A stretch of 64,000 nucleotides of DNA, from assembly GCF_008973485.1 (NCBI RefSeq), contig NZ_CP031223.1, forward strand, positions 992,001-1,056,000. Reading direction: 5' to 3'. Position 1 is the first letter of the stretch, and every line of letters begins with the position of its first letter. The notes under the pieces were generated by a model that saw only the letters and a program-made list of their open reading frames with translations, made no database searches and was not told the origin of the DNA. The translations under genes and the position numbers were made by a program. This document shows, in pieces, positions 45,077 to 53,992 of this stretch. The DNA comes from Psychrobacillus glaciei (lineage in GTDB: Bacteria > Bacillota > Bacilli > Bacillales_A > Planococcaceae).

Positions 45077-46140
45077 AAGTTCTAACAATATTAGGAGCAA
45101 GACCTCAGTTTATAAAAGCAGCTGCAGTTTCACGTGTTATACGTGAAGAAGAAGTAACAGAGCTCATTGTTCATACTGGACAACATTATGATGCAAATAT
45201 GTCTGATATCTTCTTTGATGAGTTGAATATTCCAAAACCAGACTATCATTTAGGAATTGGTTCTGGAAATCATGGAAAACAGACTGGTGAAATGTTAGCT
45301 AAAATTGAAGAAATTATTTTAAAAGAGACTCCGGATTTTGTGCTCGTATACGGGGACACTAATTCTACGCTAGCAGGTGCACTTGCTGCTGCGAAACTGC
45401 ATATTCCAATAGTACATATCGAAGCAGGTCTAAGAAGCTTTAATATGAAAATGCCGGAAGAAGTAAATCGTATTTTAACGGATCATGTTTCAAGTTTGCT
45501 TCTTTGTCCAACAAATACAGCTATCCAAAACTTAACAAACGAAAACATTATGAATGGCGTTTATAATATTGGTGATGTTATGTATGATGCAGTCTTATAC
45601 AATAAAACACTTGCTAAATCTACCTCTACTATTTTGGAACGGGAAGAATTGCAATCAAAAGACTACTTATTAATAACGATTCACCGTGCAGAAAATACGG
45701 ATGATGTCGATCGTATGAGATCAATTCTTGATGCATTTAGTCAAATACCAGACAATAAAGTGTGGCCAATTCATCCGCGTACGAAGAAAATATTAGAGGA
45801 CTATGGGTTCCAGTTGGATCAAATTCCTAATTTAAAAGTAATCGAACCAGTTGGCTATTTAGATATGTTGTCATTAGAAATGAATGCAAAGAAAATTGTC
45901 ACGGATTCTGGCGGAGTTCAAAAAGAAGCTTATTTTGCTGAAGTGCCTTGTATAACGGTTCGCGATCAAACAGAATGGGTGGAAACGCTAATAGAGGATG
46001 CAAATATCCTAACTGGAACGGATACGACTAAAATAGTGGAAGCAGTACAAAAGCAAGTCTCTCCGTCTTATACGCCTGTATTTGGGGACGGAAAAACTGC
46101 AGAAAAAGTATTAGCTTTACTGAAGGAATATTCAGCTTAA
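45073..46140 (+). CDS. UDP-N-acetylglucosamine 2-epimerase (WecB/MnaA/WbpI family)
   Basis: A 355-residue non-hydrolysing epimerase: ILGARPQFIKAAAVSRVI at the start, VHTGQHYDANMSDIFFDEL, VYGDTNSTLAGALAAAKL, HIEAGLRSFN..MPEEVNR and TDSGGVQKEAYF. It may make UDP-ManNAc from UDP-GlcNAc (MnaA), or, given the WbpA/B/D/E-like genes upstream, turn UDP-GlcNAc(3NAc)A into the manno form (WbpI). Sequence alone does not let me choose. AAGGAG precedes the ATG, which lies inside the previous gene. Confidence 0.92.
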   Translation: MKVLTILGARPQFIKAAAVSRVIREEEVTELIVHTGQHYDANMSDIFFDELNIPKPDYHLGIGSGNHGKQTGEMLAKIEEIILKETPDFVLVYGDTNSTLAGALAAAKLHIPIVHIEAGLRSFNMKMPEEVNRILTDHVSSLLLCPTNTAIQNLTNENIMNGVYNIGDVMYDAVLYNKTLAKSTSTILEREELQSKDYLLITIHRAENTDDVDRMRSILDAFSQIPDNKVWPIHPRTKKILEDYGFQLDQIPNLKVIEPVGYLDMLSLEMNAKKIVTDSGGVQKEAYFAEVPCITVRDQTEWVETLIEDANILTGTDTTKIVEAVQKQVSPSYTPVFGDGKTAEKVLALLKEYSA

Positions 46141-46168
46141 TTAAGCTGCTGCCCCAGGCAGATGCAAC

Positions 46169-46200
46169 AGATTTTTATCGAGCTAGCTTGATAAAAATCT
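46169..46200 (+). promoter_or_regulatory. Inverted repeat between epimerase and polymerase genes
   Basis: AGATTTTTATC and GATAAAAATCT pair around AGCTAGCT, making a near-perfect 32-bp palindrome in the 95-bp gap. No T-run follows. It may be an intra-operon pause or processing site, or a protein-binding site. Confidence 0.55.
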
Positions 46201-46235
46201 TGGCGTAATTGATGAAAATAAAGTAGGTGTGAGCA

Positions 46236-47627
46236 TTGTTAATTTTTAGCATATGGCTCTTTACTGTGGTGGCTTCCACATACCTTTTCCATAAGGTTTC
46301 TGGAAGCCTTTCCCTTGTAAAGCCAAATATGATTTCTATAATATATTATTATTCTTTCCTTATCTCCAGTTATATTGGCGGATTATTAATTGCCTTAGGA
46401 ATAGATGATTATTATATGATCAAAAGAATGGATCATGAAGAATATCGGATTATTGGATTTATTTTATTGACAATATTAATGATTTTGTTTCCACTTACGC
46501 AATTAGTTGTAGGAAGACTTTTTGGTTTTAATGCACAATTAGAATATGATCGATACCTACATGAACCTGTTCGTACAAGTGTAGATAAGAATAAAACCGT
46601 TTTTCGGCTAGCATTTCTTGCTCTTTCAGGCATTTCAGTTTTGGCTATTGCCTACACTTTTCTGAAGACCTCCAACCTTCCAATTTTAGAACTGTTAAAA
46701 GGGAATACATCAGAACTAGCGAAAATGCGGATAGATGCATCGAGAGGAATTAGCGGAATTGCTGTATATATACGGAATATATTTGGAATTGCTTTAACAC
46801 CAATATTATCGATTATTGCGTATGTTTATGCTGCCAAAACGAAAGAGTTGTTTTGGAAGGCTCTTTTCTTTGTATTATTTATATCATCTGTTTTAATTTC
46901 TACATATGATTTAGCTAAATCTCCAATCTTCTTTTATCTCATCATGTTAATACTAGCGATGGTCTATTCTAATAACTTAACGCTTAATTGGAAGAAAATA
47001 AGTGGCTATTTGATAGCTGGGATTGTCCTTTTAGTCATCATGTATATTGCTATTCAAGGTGTTACTCAAGTGGAAAGCTTTTTAGCTTATAATACAGGTC
47101 CAATAGGAAGAATAATATTAGCGCAAATTGCACCTTTTTTCTTGCATTTGGATACTTTTTCTCACTCCCTTCCTTTACTAGAGGCAAGAGGTTTACCTTC
47201 CTTTATCATTGGCTTTTTTGACTTGGAACAAGTTCGTTCTGCTCGAATGGTAATGGAAAATGTTTTCCCAGAGAATGTGGATAAAGGTACTGGTGGTGTA
47301 TTAAATACAATTTTCTTAGGTGAAGCTTTTGCTTCCTTTGGATATATGGGTGTAATGGCGGCAATTGTTTACATTGCCACTATCATTCAGCTCCTTTATA
47401 TAGTTTTGATCCGTTTACGAAAAACACCAGTTGTTATTGCACTATTTGTGTATTTCACGATTAATATTCCAAGGACGCTTGTCGGGGGAGTTTCAGATTT
47501 CTACTTTAACCCAATTTGGGTGATAATGACCGTTGTTTTAGCAGGATTATTTATTCTAGAACAATACTTTATGGTAATTTGGAATTTTCTTATAAGCAAA
47601 GTGAAGAAGAAAAGAGTGAAAGTATGA
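46236..47627 (+). CDS. Wzy-type oligosaccharide repeat-unit polymerase
   Basis: A 463-residue integral membrane protein with about 10-12 helices and a long extracytoplasmic loop toward the C-terminal half (around 285-345, LDTFSHSLPLLEARGLPSF...VFPENVDKGTGG), the arrangement of O-antigen/Wzy polymerases. Wzy proteins share little sequence, so the call relies on topology and on its place among flippase, chain-length and glycosyltransferase genes. It starts with TTG after AGGTG and overlaps the next gene by 4 bp. Confidence 0.78.
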   Translation: MLIFSIWLFTVVASTYLFHKVSGSLSLVKPNMISIIYYYSFLISSYIGGLLIALGIDDYYMIKRMDHEEYRIIGFILLTILMILFPLTQLVVGRLFGFNAQLEYDRYLHEPVRTSVDKNKTVFRLAFLALSGISVLAIAYTFLKTSNLPILELLKGNTSELAKMRIDASRGISGIAVYIRNIFGIALTPILSIIAYVYAAKTKELFWKALFFVLFISSVLISTYDLAKSPIFFYLIMLILAMVYSNNLTLNWKKISGYLIAGIVLLVIMYIAIQGVTQVESFLAYNTGPIGRIILAQIAPFFLHLDTFSHSLPLLEARGLPSFIIGFFDLEQVRSARMVMENVFPENVDKGTGGVLNTIFLGEAFASFGYMGVMAAIVYIATIIQLLYIVLIRLRKTPVVIALFVYFTINIPRTLVGGVSDFYFNPIWVIMTVVLAGLFILEQYFMVIWNFLISKVKKKRVKV

Positions 47628-48739
47628 AGAATATAATTATTTATTATCCTTTTACAATAGCTTCCAATCCTAAAAGTGGCTCTGCCATACGTCCAGTCGA
47701 AATGTTAAAGGCATTTGAAGTGTATGCGGACAAACATGAACTAGAGATTATCGTCATTTCTGGTACTACTAAGGAGAGACGACTGCTATGGAATAAGGTT
47801 GTAGCAGAGAAAAAATACGAGCATACGTTGTTTTGTTATTCCGAAAATCAGACAATTCCCTTATGGTTAACAGATCCAGGACATATACCAAAAGACTGGA
47901 AAATAGATAAGGATGTTTTTAAAACTCTAAAGAAGCATCATGTGCCAATAGGTATTTTTTACCGAGATGTATATTGGAAGTTTGATGAATTGTATTCGTT
48001 AAGAGGACTAAAAAAGTTCGTTATGCAAACTATTTATAAAATGGAAGAAAATTTATATGGAAAATATATGCATACTATATTTTTACCAAGTGATGCGATG
48101 GGGAAATATGTAAATATAAACACTGCTAAAATGGCACTTCCTCCTGGCGGTCGATTTACGGAAATCCATACGGATAGTAAAGTTATTCAGCAACCTTTCA
48201 AAGGAATTTATGTTGGTGGCATTAATAATGATGATTACGGACTTCCTACATTAGTAGAATCATATGACTTGTTAAATAAAGACAATGTTTTAGGCGAATT
48301 AATCATCGTTTGTCGTGAAGAAGAGTTTACTCAGTTAAGCAGTTCGGAAAAGGAAAAACTAAGTAAATCGTATATTACATTAAAGCATGTGAGTGGTGCA
48401 GAACTGCAACAAGTGTATGAGGAAGTAGATTTTGCTTTTATTCCAAGAAAAAGATCGATATATAATGATTTTGCTGTGCCGATTAAGTTAGTGGAATACT
48501 TAACAGCTGGACTTCCGATTATCGCAACAGACTGTTCTGCACAAGAAGATTTCATCCAGTCAGGTCCATATGGGATTATAACTGGTGATGATGCAGCAAG
48601 TCTTGTCCAAGGAATGCACTCGATTGAGCCACATTTTACAGAATTTAAGCGTAATATTCAACAATCATTCTTACAAAAGCATGCATGGAATGAACGTGCC
48701 GAACAAGCGGCGCATGCGCTATTAGGAGGCAAACAATGA
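47624..48739 (+). CDS. Glycosyltransferase (GT-B fold, GT4-like)
   Basis: A 371-residue cytoplasmic glycosyltransferase. The second half has the nucleotide-sugar-binding pattern of GT4-type enzymes: KGIYVGGINNDDYGLPTLVESY, IPRKRSIYNDFAVPIKLVEYLTAGLPIIATD and the later AWNERAEQ. The ATG at 47624 is chosen because the gene then overlaps the polymerase stop (ATGA); a longer frame in the polymerase gene has no ribosome site. It should add one sugar of the repeat unit; which one is unknown. Confidence 0.85.
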   Translation: MKNIIIYYPFTIASNPKSGSAIRPVEMLKAFEVYADKHELEIIVISGTTKERRLLWNKVVAEKKYEHTLFCYSENQTIPLWLTDPGHIPKDWKIDKDVFKTLKKHHVPIGIFYRDVYWKFDELYSLRGLKKFVMQTIYKMEENLYGKYMHTIFLPSDAMGKYVNINTAKMALPPGGRFTEIHTDSKVIQQPFKGIYVGGINNDDYGLPTLVESYDLLNKDNVLGELIIVCREEEFTQLSSSEKEKLSKSYITLKHVSGAELQQVYEEVDFAFIPRKRSIYNDFAVPIKLVEYLTAGLPIIATDCSAQEDFIQSGPYGIITGDDAASLVQGMHSIEPHFTEFKRNIQQSFLQKHAWNERAEQAAHALLGGKQ

Positions 48740-49800
48740 AAATTGCATTATTAGCTCCAAGTAAATCGATTCATACGCATAAATGGGCATTGTTTTATCA
48801 ATCTCAAGGAATCGATATTAAAGTGTATACATTTAAAGATCATTATTCCGTGGACAATGCAAAGCAAATACCGACAGAAATTTTACCAAAAGTATTGCCA
48901 GGAAAAGCTTCCTATTTAGCAGCTGCACCAGCCTTGAAAAAGATGCTCAAAGAATGGAATCCAGATGTATTACATTCACACTTTGTATCAAGCTATGGTC
49001 TATTAGGTGCCATGGTGAACTATAAAAAGTATTTTGTTTCAGTATGGGGGAAAGATATTTTTGTATTTCCTAAAAAAAGCAGGCTTAACAAAAAGTTAAT
49101 CGAATTTACGTTAAATAAAGCTACTGCTATTTGTTCAACCAGTCATGTTATGGCGAAAGAAACGAATCTGTATACAAAACGTCCGGTAGAAGTAACTCCT
49201 TTTGGGGTAGATATCGAACAGTTTTATCCATCATCAACTATTGCGGAAGCTGATGAAAAAATCATTGTGGGAACAGTAAAAGCTTTGGAAGATAAATACG
49301 GTATTGCTGATTTAGTAAAAGGGTTTGCTTTGTTTCATAAAGAATTTCCAAATTCAGAGCTTCTCATTACAGGGGACGGTCCACAAAGAGCGGAATACGA
49401 AGAACTTGCGAAAAATATGGGAATTGAGAAGGTTACAACATTTACAGGGAAAGTACCGAATACAGAAGTACCTAATGTAATTCGTAAAATGTCCATTTTT
49501 GCTGTACCATCTACAGAAGATAGTGAAAGTTTTGGGGTTGCAGCAGTAGAAGCTATGGCTTGTGGAGTCCCTGTCGTAGTATCCAACGTAGGCGGCTTGC
49601 CAGAAGTAGTCGTGCAAGATGTAACCGGAATTGTAACTGACAAAAATAGCCCAGAACAACTAGCAACTGCATTTAAAAAGTTGGCTAGAAATAGTGAGCT
49701 AAGAGCTACGATGGGCAAAGCTGGAGTAGCGCATGTAAAAGTGCATTACAGTTGGATTGATAATGCACATTATATGCTTTCATTGTATGAAAAATATTAA
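48736..49800 (+). CDS. GT4-family glycosyltransferase
   Basis: A 354-residue GT-B enzyme: LLAPSKSIHTHKWALFYQSQG at the N-terminus, HSHFVSSYGLLGAM, VEVTPFGVDIEQFYP, LLITGDGPQRAEYEELA, and the EX7E-type stretch STEDSESFGVAAVEAMACG followed by PVVVSNVGGLPEVV. These are classic GT4 features. GGAGG precedes the ATG and the gene overlaps its neighbour by 4 bp. It builds the lipid-linked repeat unit; the sugar is not identified. Confidence 0.9.
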   Translation: MKIALLAPSKSIHTHKWALFYQSQGIDIKVYTFKDHYSVDNAKQIPTEILPKVLPGKASYLAAAPALKKMLKEWNPDVLHSHFVSSYGLLGAMVNYKKYFVSVWGKDIFVFPKKSRLNKKLIEFTLNKATAICSTSHVMAKETNLYTKRPVEVTPFGVDIEQFYPSSTIAEADEKIIVGTVKALEDKYGIADLVKGFALFHKEFPNSELLITGDGPQRAEYEELAKNMGIEKVTTFTGKVPNTEVPNVIRKMSIFAVPSTEDSESFGVAAVEAMACGVPVVVSNVGGLPEVVVQDVTGIVTDKNSPEQLATAFKKLARNSELRATMGKAGVAHVKVHYSWIDNAHYMLSLYEKY

Positions 49801-49868
49801 CAGACCGTTGACTGAGCAGTTGCAAAAAAATCCTGCTCATCAAAGACACACGTTTCAAGACAGTCTGT
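49801..49868 (+). promoter_or_regulatory. Stem-loop before gtaB
   Basis: CAGAC...GTCTG and TTGACTGAGCAG...CTGCTCATCAA can pair across this 68-nt gap segment, immediately after the glycosyltransferase stop. No T-run. It may be a processing or weak attenuation site. Confidence 0.45.
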
Positions 49869-49889
49869 TAAATGAAAAGGTGATTGGAC

Positions 49890-50753
49890 ATGATAAAAAA
49901 AGCGGTAATTCCTGCAGCAGGTTTTGGGACACGTTTTCTTCCTGCAACCAAAGCTTTGCCAAAAGAAATGTTGCCAATTGTAGATAAACCAAATTTACAA
50001 TACATTATCGAAGAAGCAATTGCTTCTGGAATTGAAGACATTATCATTGTGACAGGACGCAACAAAAAGTCAATGGAGGATCATTTTGATAAGTCGATCG
50101 AATTAGAACTTCTTTTGAAAAAAACGGGTAAACTAGAATTGCTAGAAACGGTCGAAAATATTTCTAACCTAGTGGACATTCATTATATGCGTCAAAAAGA
50201 ACCGCTTGGATTAGGACATGCTATACTATGTACGAAAAAGTTTATTGGCAATGAACCATTTGCAGTCCTACTTCCAGATGACATTATTGATGCAAAAGTT
50301 CCTGCTTTAAAACAGATGATTGATAAGTATGAGGAAGTCCAAAGTAGTATTTTAGGGGTGAATGAAGTTCCGACAGAAGATGTCCATAAATATGGAATTG
50401 TGGACTATAGTGAAGCTGAAAATAATCTATTTTCTGTGAAAAGATTAGTTGAAAAACCTTCTATTGAGAATGCTCCATCCAACCAGGCAATTGTGGGACG
50501 TTACATTTTAACTCCTGCCATCTTCGAGGAGTTGGAAAAAGTTCAACCAGATGCAAAAGGTGAAATACAGTTAACAGACGCAATTGATTCATTATTAAAG
50601 AAAGAATCTATTTACTCTTACATATTTAATGGAAAACGATATGATGTTGGAGATAAATTGGGGTTTTTACAAGCAACTTTTGACTTTGCATTAAAGCGAG
50701 ACGATTTAAGAGAGCCACTACTTGCATACTTGAAGAACAAATTGAGAGAATAA
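49890..50753 (+). CDS. gtaB: UTP-glucose-1-phosphate uridylyltransferase
   Basis: A 287-residue GalU/GtaB enzyme that makes UDP-glucose: KKAVIPAAGFGTRFLPATKALPKEMLPI (nucleotide-binding loop, start of the protein), GLGHAILCTKKFIGNEPFAVLLPDD, VDYSEAE..VKRLVEKP, and GEIQLTDAI. UDP-glucose is needed for wall polymers and glycolipids. The ATG at 49890 follows AAAAGGTG; a TTG two codons earlier is less likely. In B. subtilis, gtaB is also in the wall-polymer locus near mnaA and lytABC. Confidence 0.95.
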   Translation: MIKKAVIPAAGFGTRFLPATKALPKEMLPIVDKPNLQYIIEEAIASGIEDIIIVTGRNKKSMEDHFDKSIELELLLKKTGKLELLETVENISNLVDIHYMRQKEPLGLGHAILCTKKFIGNEPFAVLLPDDIIDAKVPALKQMIDKYEEVQSSILGVNEVPTEDVHKYGIVDYSEAENNLFSVKRLVEKPSIENAPSNQAIVGRYILTPAIFEELEKVQPDAKGEIQLTDAIDSLLKKESIYSYIFNGKRYDVGDKLGFLQATFDFALKRDDLREPLLAYLKNKLRE

Positions 50754-50766
50754 AGCGGTGATAGCT

Positions 50767-51984
50767 ATGCGTATTGTATATTTATGTCAACATTTTCCAC
50801 CTGAAACTGGAGCTCCACAAATCCGTGTGTATGAGGTAAGCAAAGAACTATTGGCACAAGGCCATGATATTCAAGTAGTCACTGCTTTCCCACATCATCC
50901 ACATGGTGTTATTCCGGATGATTATAAAGGAAAGAAATATGAATTTGAAAAGTGGGATGGTATTCCAGTCCATCGCACATGGATTTACCCTTCGAAAAAG
51001 GGAACTTTCTATAAACGTTTAGTGTCTTATTTTTCATTTACATTTAGTTCTTTTTATGGGCTAATGAAAGCTGGGAAAGTAGATGTTATTATCGTCAATT
51101 CACCTCCCATCTTTTTAGGGTTAACCGGTTTATTAAGTGCCAAACTTAAGGGAGCGAAATTTGTTTTTAACGTAGCGGATGTTTGGCCAGAATCGGCAGT
51201 AAAATTAGGGCTTGTAAAAAATAAGTTTTTTATTAAGCTCGCTGAAATTTTGGAGTCTTTCCTTTATAAGCATTCATGGAAAATAGCAACCGCAACAGAC
51301 GGTATAAAGTCCTATATTATTAATCATTCTCAGCCTGAAGATAAAGTGTTTGTCTTACCAAACGGTGTAAATACGACCTATTTCCAACCGGCTGAAAGAG
51401 ACGAAGCTTACGTAGAAAAATTTGGTTTACAAAATAAGTTTGTTTTTTCTTATGGTGGAAATCTAGGATATGCACAAGGTTTAGAGTTTATCATATATGC
51501 AGCTAAGAAAATGCAAGAAACCTTGCCACAAGTGCATTTTTTGATTGCCGGAGCTGGTCCAGAAGAAGAAAAGCTTCATCAGTTGACGGAAGAATTGGGA
51601 CTTATGAATGTTTCATTTTTAGGCCATCTTCCTTTAAATGAAATGCCAAAATTATTTTCTGTAACAGATGTTAGTATTGTACCCTTACGTGATTTGAAAT
51701 TATTTGAAGGTGCACGACCGTCGAAGATTTTTCCAGCAGCATCTTCTGGTGTTCCAGTGCTTTATTGTGGAAAAGGAGAAAGTGCTGAAATTATTTCTAA
51801 AAATGGAATTGGTCTAGTTGCGACACCTGAAAACGTAGATTCCATTGCACATACAATGTATGAATTTGTCGAGATGAATGAAGAAGATCGCAAGGAAATG
51901 CAAGCAAATGGAAGAAATTTAGCGATAAATGAATACAGTTGGTCATCCATTGTAAAAGATCTATTGCATAACCTTACGAAATAG
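50767..51984 (+). CDS. WbuB-like GT4 glycosyltransferase
   Basis: A 405-residue glycosyltransferase of the WbuB/WcaI type: YLCQHFPPETGAPQIRVYEV at the start, VTAFPHHPHGVIPDDYKGK, VIIVNSPPIFLGLTG, NVADVWPESAVKLGLVKN, VLPNGVNTTYFQP, IAGAGPEEEKLHQL and the late RPSKIFPAASSGVPVLYCG. Some relatives add acetamido sugars (such as FucNAc) to lipid-linked intermediates, fitting a diacetamido polymer. The ATG at 50767 (GGTGAT upstream) is preferred to the GTG at 50758. Confidence 0.87.
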   Translation: MRIVYLCQHFPPETGAPQIRVYEVSKELLAQGHDIQVVTAFPHHPHGVIPDDYKGKKYEFEKWDGIPVHRTWIYPSKKGTFYKRLVSYFSFTFSSFYGLMKAGKVDVIIVNSPPIFLGLTGLLSAKLKGAKFVFNVADVWPESAVKLGLVKNKFFIKLAEILESFLYKHSWKIATATDGIKSYIINHSQPEDKVFVLPNGVNTTYFQPAERDEAYVEKFGLQNKFVFSYGGNLGYAQGLEFIIYAAKKMQETLPQVHFLIAGAGPEEEKLHQLTEELGLMNVSFLGHLPLNEMPKLFSVTDVSIVPLRDLKLFEGARPSKIFPAASSGVPVLYCGKGESAEIISKNGIGLVATPENVDSIAHTMYEFVEMNEEDRKEMQANGRNLAINEYSWSSIVKDLLHNLTK

Positions 51985-52068
51985 TAATTGTCTTTTTGAT
52001 ATACATGTCGAAAAAAGTTATGTATAATTTGGTGAGATTATATTTTATAAGTAAAGTAGGTAATTAAT

Positions 52069-53112
52069 ATGGCTACTTCGCGTCGTATAAAACGCAAATC
52101 CAAGACGAGAAGAAAAATTTTATATACGGTACTAATTGTTTTAATGGTTATGCTTTCAGGTGTTATTGTTTTTGCAACTAATTTATCCCTGCAGACGAAA
52201 AATGCAATAACAAAAATGTATGAACCGTTGGACAAGGATATAGATAATAAGAATAATTCTACCAAGAAGTTTAATAGTGCTAAAGCGGAAGACTCTGCTT
52301 TTACAATGCTAATAGCCGGAATTGACAATCAAGAAAAGGCAAAGTATGGTCGTTCGGATGTTTTAATGGTAGCAACTGTTAATCCGAAAACGGAAAAAAT
52401 ATCGATGGTAAGTATTCCACGTGACACGAGAGTTTATATACCTGATTTAAGATATGAAGATAAAATCAATCATGCTTATGCATTCGGGGGCATAAACTAT
52501 ACGATTAATACTCTGGAAAAGCTTCTAGATATTCCAATAGATTATTATGTTTCAACGGACTTCCAAGGTTTTGAAGATATTGTCAACACAGTTGGCGGCG
52601 TAGATGTAGATGTTCCATTTACGTTTAAAGCACAGCTTACTGGTAGTTTAAAATGGATGACCTATACAAAAGGCCCAATGTACTTAAATGGTAATGAAGC
52701 ACTTGCTTATGTCCGAATGCGTAAAAAAGATCCTCTAGGAGACTTGGGACGTAATGATCGACAAAGAAAAGTTATTCAAGAAATTATTAATAAAGCTACA
52801 AACTTAAGTAATATTACGAAAATCGACGATATGATTAAAGACGTAGGAGATAACGTAAAAACGAACATCCCCTCCTCGGAATACTTTAGCTTGATCAAGA
52901 TGTACCAAAAAATAAAATCATCCCCAATCGAACAATTACAACTCGAAGGAAATGATGATACAAGAAAAGGTATCTATTACTACATTCTAAAAGATGATTC
53001 ACTAGAAGAAGTTAAGCGACAACTGAAACTAAATCTAGAAGACTTCGGGCAAAATGCACAAAGTGAAATAAACACAACTAAATCAGTAAATGATTTAACA
53101 ATCGGCGAGTAA
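52069..53112 (+). CDS. LCP-family polymer-to-peptidoglycan ligase (TagU/TagV-like)
   Basis: A 347-residue membrane-anchored LCP protein: N-terminal basic stretch and helix (about 20-42), then MLIAGIDNQEK, GRSDVLMVATVNP, MVSIPRDTRVYIPD, DKINHAYAFGG, VNTVGGVDVDVP, and the arginines in YVRMRKKDPLGDLGRNDRQ that bind the polyprenyl pyrophosphate. As last gene of the cluster it probably attaches the finished polymer to peptidoglycan. The B. subtilis tagV gene sits at the matching place between tagO and yvyE. A terminator overlaps its stop. Confidence 0.92.
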   Translation: MATSRRIKRKSKTRRKILYTVLIVLMVMLSGVIVFATNLSLQTKNAITKMYEPLDKDIDNKNNSTKKFNSAKAEDSAFTMLIAGIDNQEKAKYGRSDVLMVATVNPKTEKISMVSIPRDTRVYIPDLRYEDKINHAYAFGGINYTINTLEKLLDIPIDYYVSTDFQGFEDIVNTVGGVDVDVPFTFKAQLTGSLKWMTYTKGPMYLNGNEALAYVRMRKKDPLGDLGRNDRQRKVIQEIINKATNLSNITKIDDMIKDVGDNVKTNIPSSEYFSLIKMYQKIKSSPIEQLQLEGNDDTRKGIYYYILKDDSLEEVKRQLKLNLEDFGQNAQSEINTTKSVNDLTIGE

Positions 53113-53153
53113 AACGAGTAGGTCGCAATGACCATTCGTTTTACTCTTTTTTT
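53108..53153 (+). terminator. Rho-independent terminator of the glycopolymer cluster
   Basis: AGTAAAACGA and TCGTTTTACT pair, with an inner GGTC/GACC stem, followed by seven Ts. It starts at the stop codon of the LCP gene. Confidence 0.87.
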
Positions 53154-53190
53154 GTGGGAAGTAAACAAATTGTGGTGCCACGAACAGGTT

Positions 53191-53356
53191 GATTTCCGCT
53201 ACAGGCGGGAGGGAGGTCCGTGAGCCTACTCGTTTCGCTGTGGGGTTTCATCTGTCTCCGAGGAACGAAGGCTAAGAGCACCACATCGTGTGGCAACGCC
53301 TTCGTGAAAAATATCCTGTTGGCCTCCCGTTGGAGCTTCCTCCTTCCGCTACAATC
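53191..53356. repeat. Modular GC-rich intergenic repeat, copy E
   Basis: Orientation as A and C. It has the CATCTGTCTCCGAGGAACGAAGG and GCACCACATCGTGTGGC modules and the CCTGTTGGCCTCC hairpin half; its left part has diverged. It precedes copy 3 of the structured ~320-nt repeat by 64 bp. Confidence 0.8.
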
Positions 53357-53420
53357 AAAAGTGCAAAAAAGAAAGACAATATGCTTCTGGTACTTTCCTT
53401 TGTTTAATAATATAGCAAGC

Positions 53421-53694
53421 GGAAACAGAGAAAAAAATAAGTAGTATAAGTTCAAAAAGAAGCGCTAAGCGGACGAAATTGTATCTTCGTCCGCTTTTAA
53501 AAGAATTGGAAAGTATCTAATCTCTCATTAACCAAACCAAATGCACCATGTCTTTACAAATTCCATGAGTGAGACGGACAAACATTCGCCACAAGAATCA
53601 TTACTCTAACGTTAATAGTGTAGCTAATATTTCGTCTAAAGCACTCAGGAATTAGTAAAGACTAGATAAACTTAAAGAACTCACATTTTTCTTA
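53421..53694. repeat. Structured intergenic repeat, copy 3 (hairpin absent)
   Basis: Matches copies 1 and 2 from GAGAAAAA...AGAAGCGCTAAGCGGACG to CATTTTTCTTA, but about 45 nt including the whole 37-nt hairpin are missing. The first GCGGACGAA/TTCGTCCGC hairpin is kept. The rest of the 53154-53992 gap shows nothing else that I can support. Confidence 0.8.
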
Positions 53695-53992
53695 AACAGT
53701 TTTCCAAATTAGTTACTATACTAGGTGAATTATTCTCGCATATCTTGAATTCAGTCTCTAAGTGCCAAAAAAGCTCACTTCCTGACATAAGATTATGACA
53801 AAAAGTTATTTTTTTCTCGGCTATAATTCATAATATTGTTTATTTAATCTTAAAAAACCACTATTTAGGTATTATTTATTACATATATTTATATTACATT
53901 CTTGTAACATTGGTTTTAATTACATTCGTTGGATTGTTTTATCTAATTTTGTCTATTAAAATGGAAGAAATACACGTTTCAAGGAGGAACAA

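Noticed and set aside
53141..53455. 104-codon open frame on the minus strand
   Set aside because: It covers repeat copy E and the terminator of the glycopolymer operon; no ribosome site or protein family.
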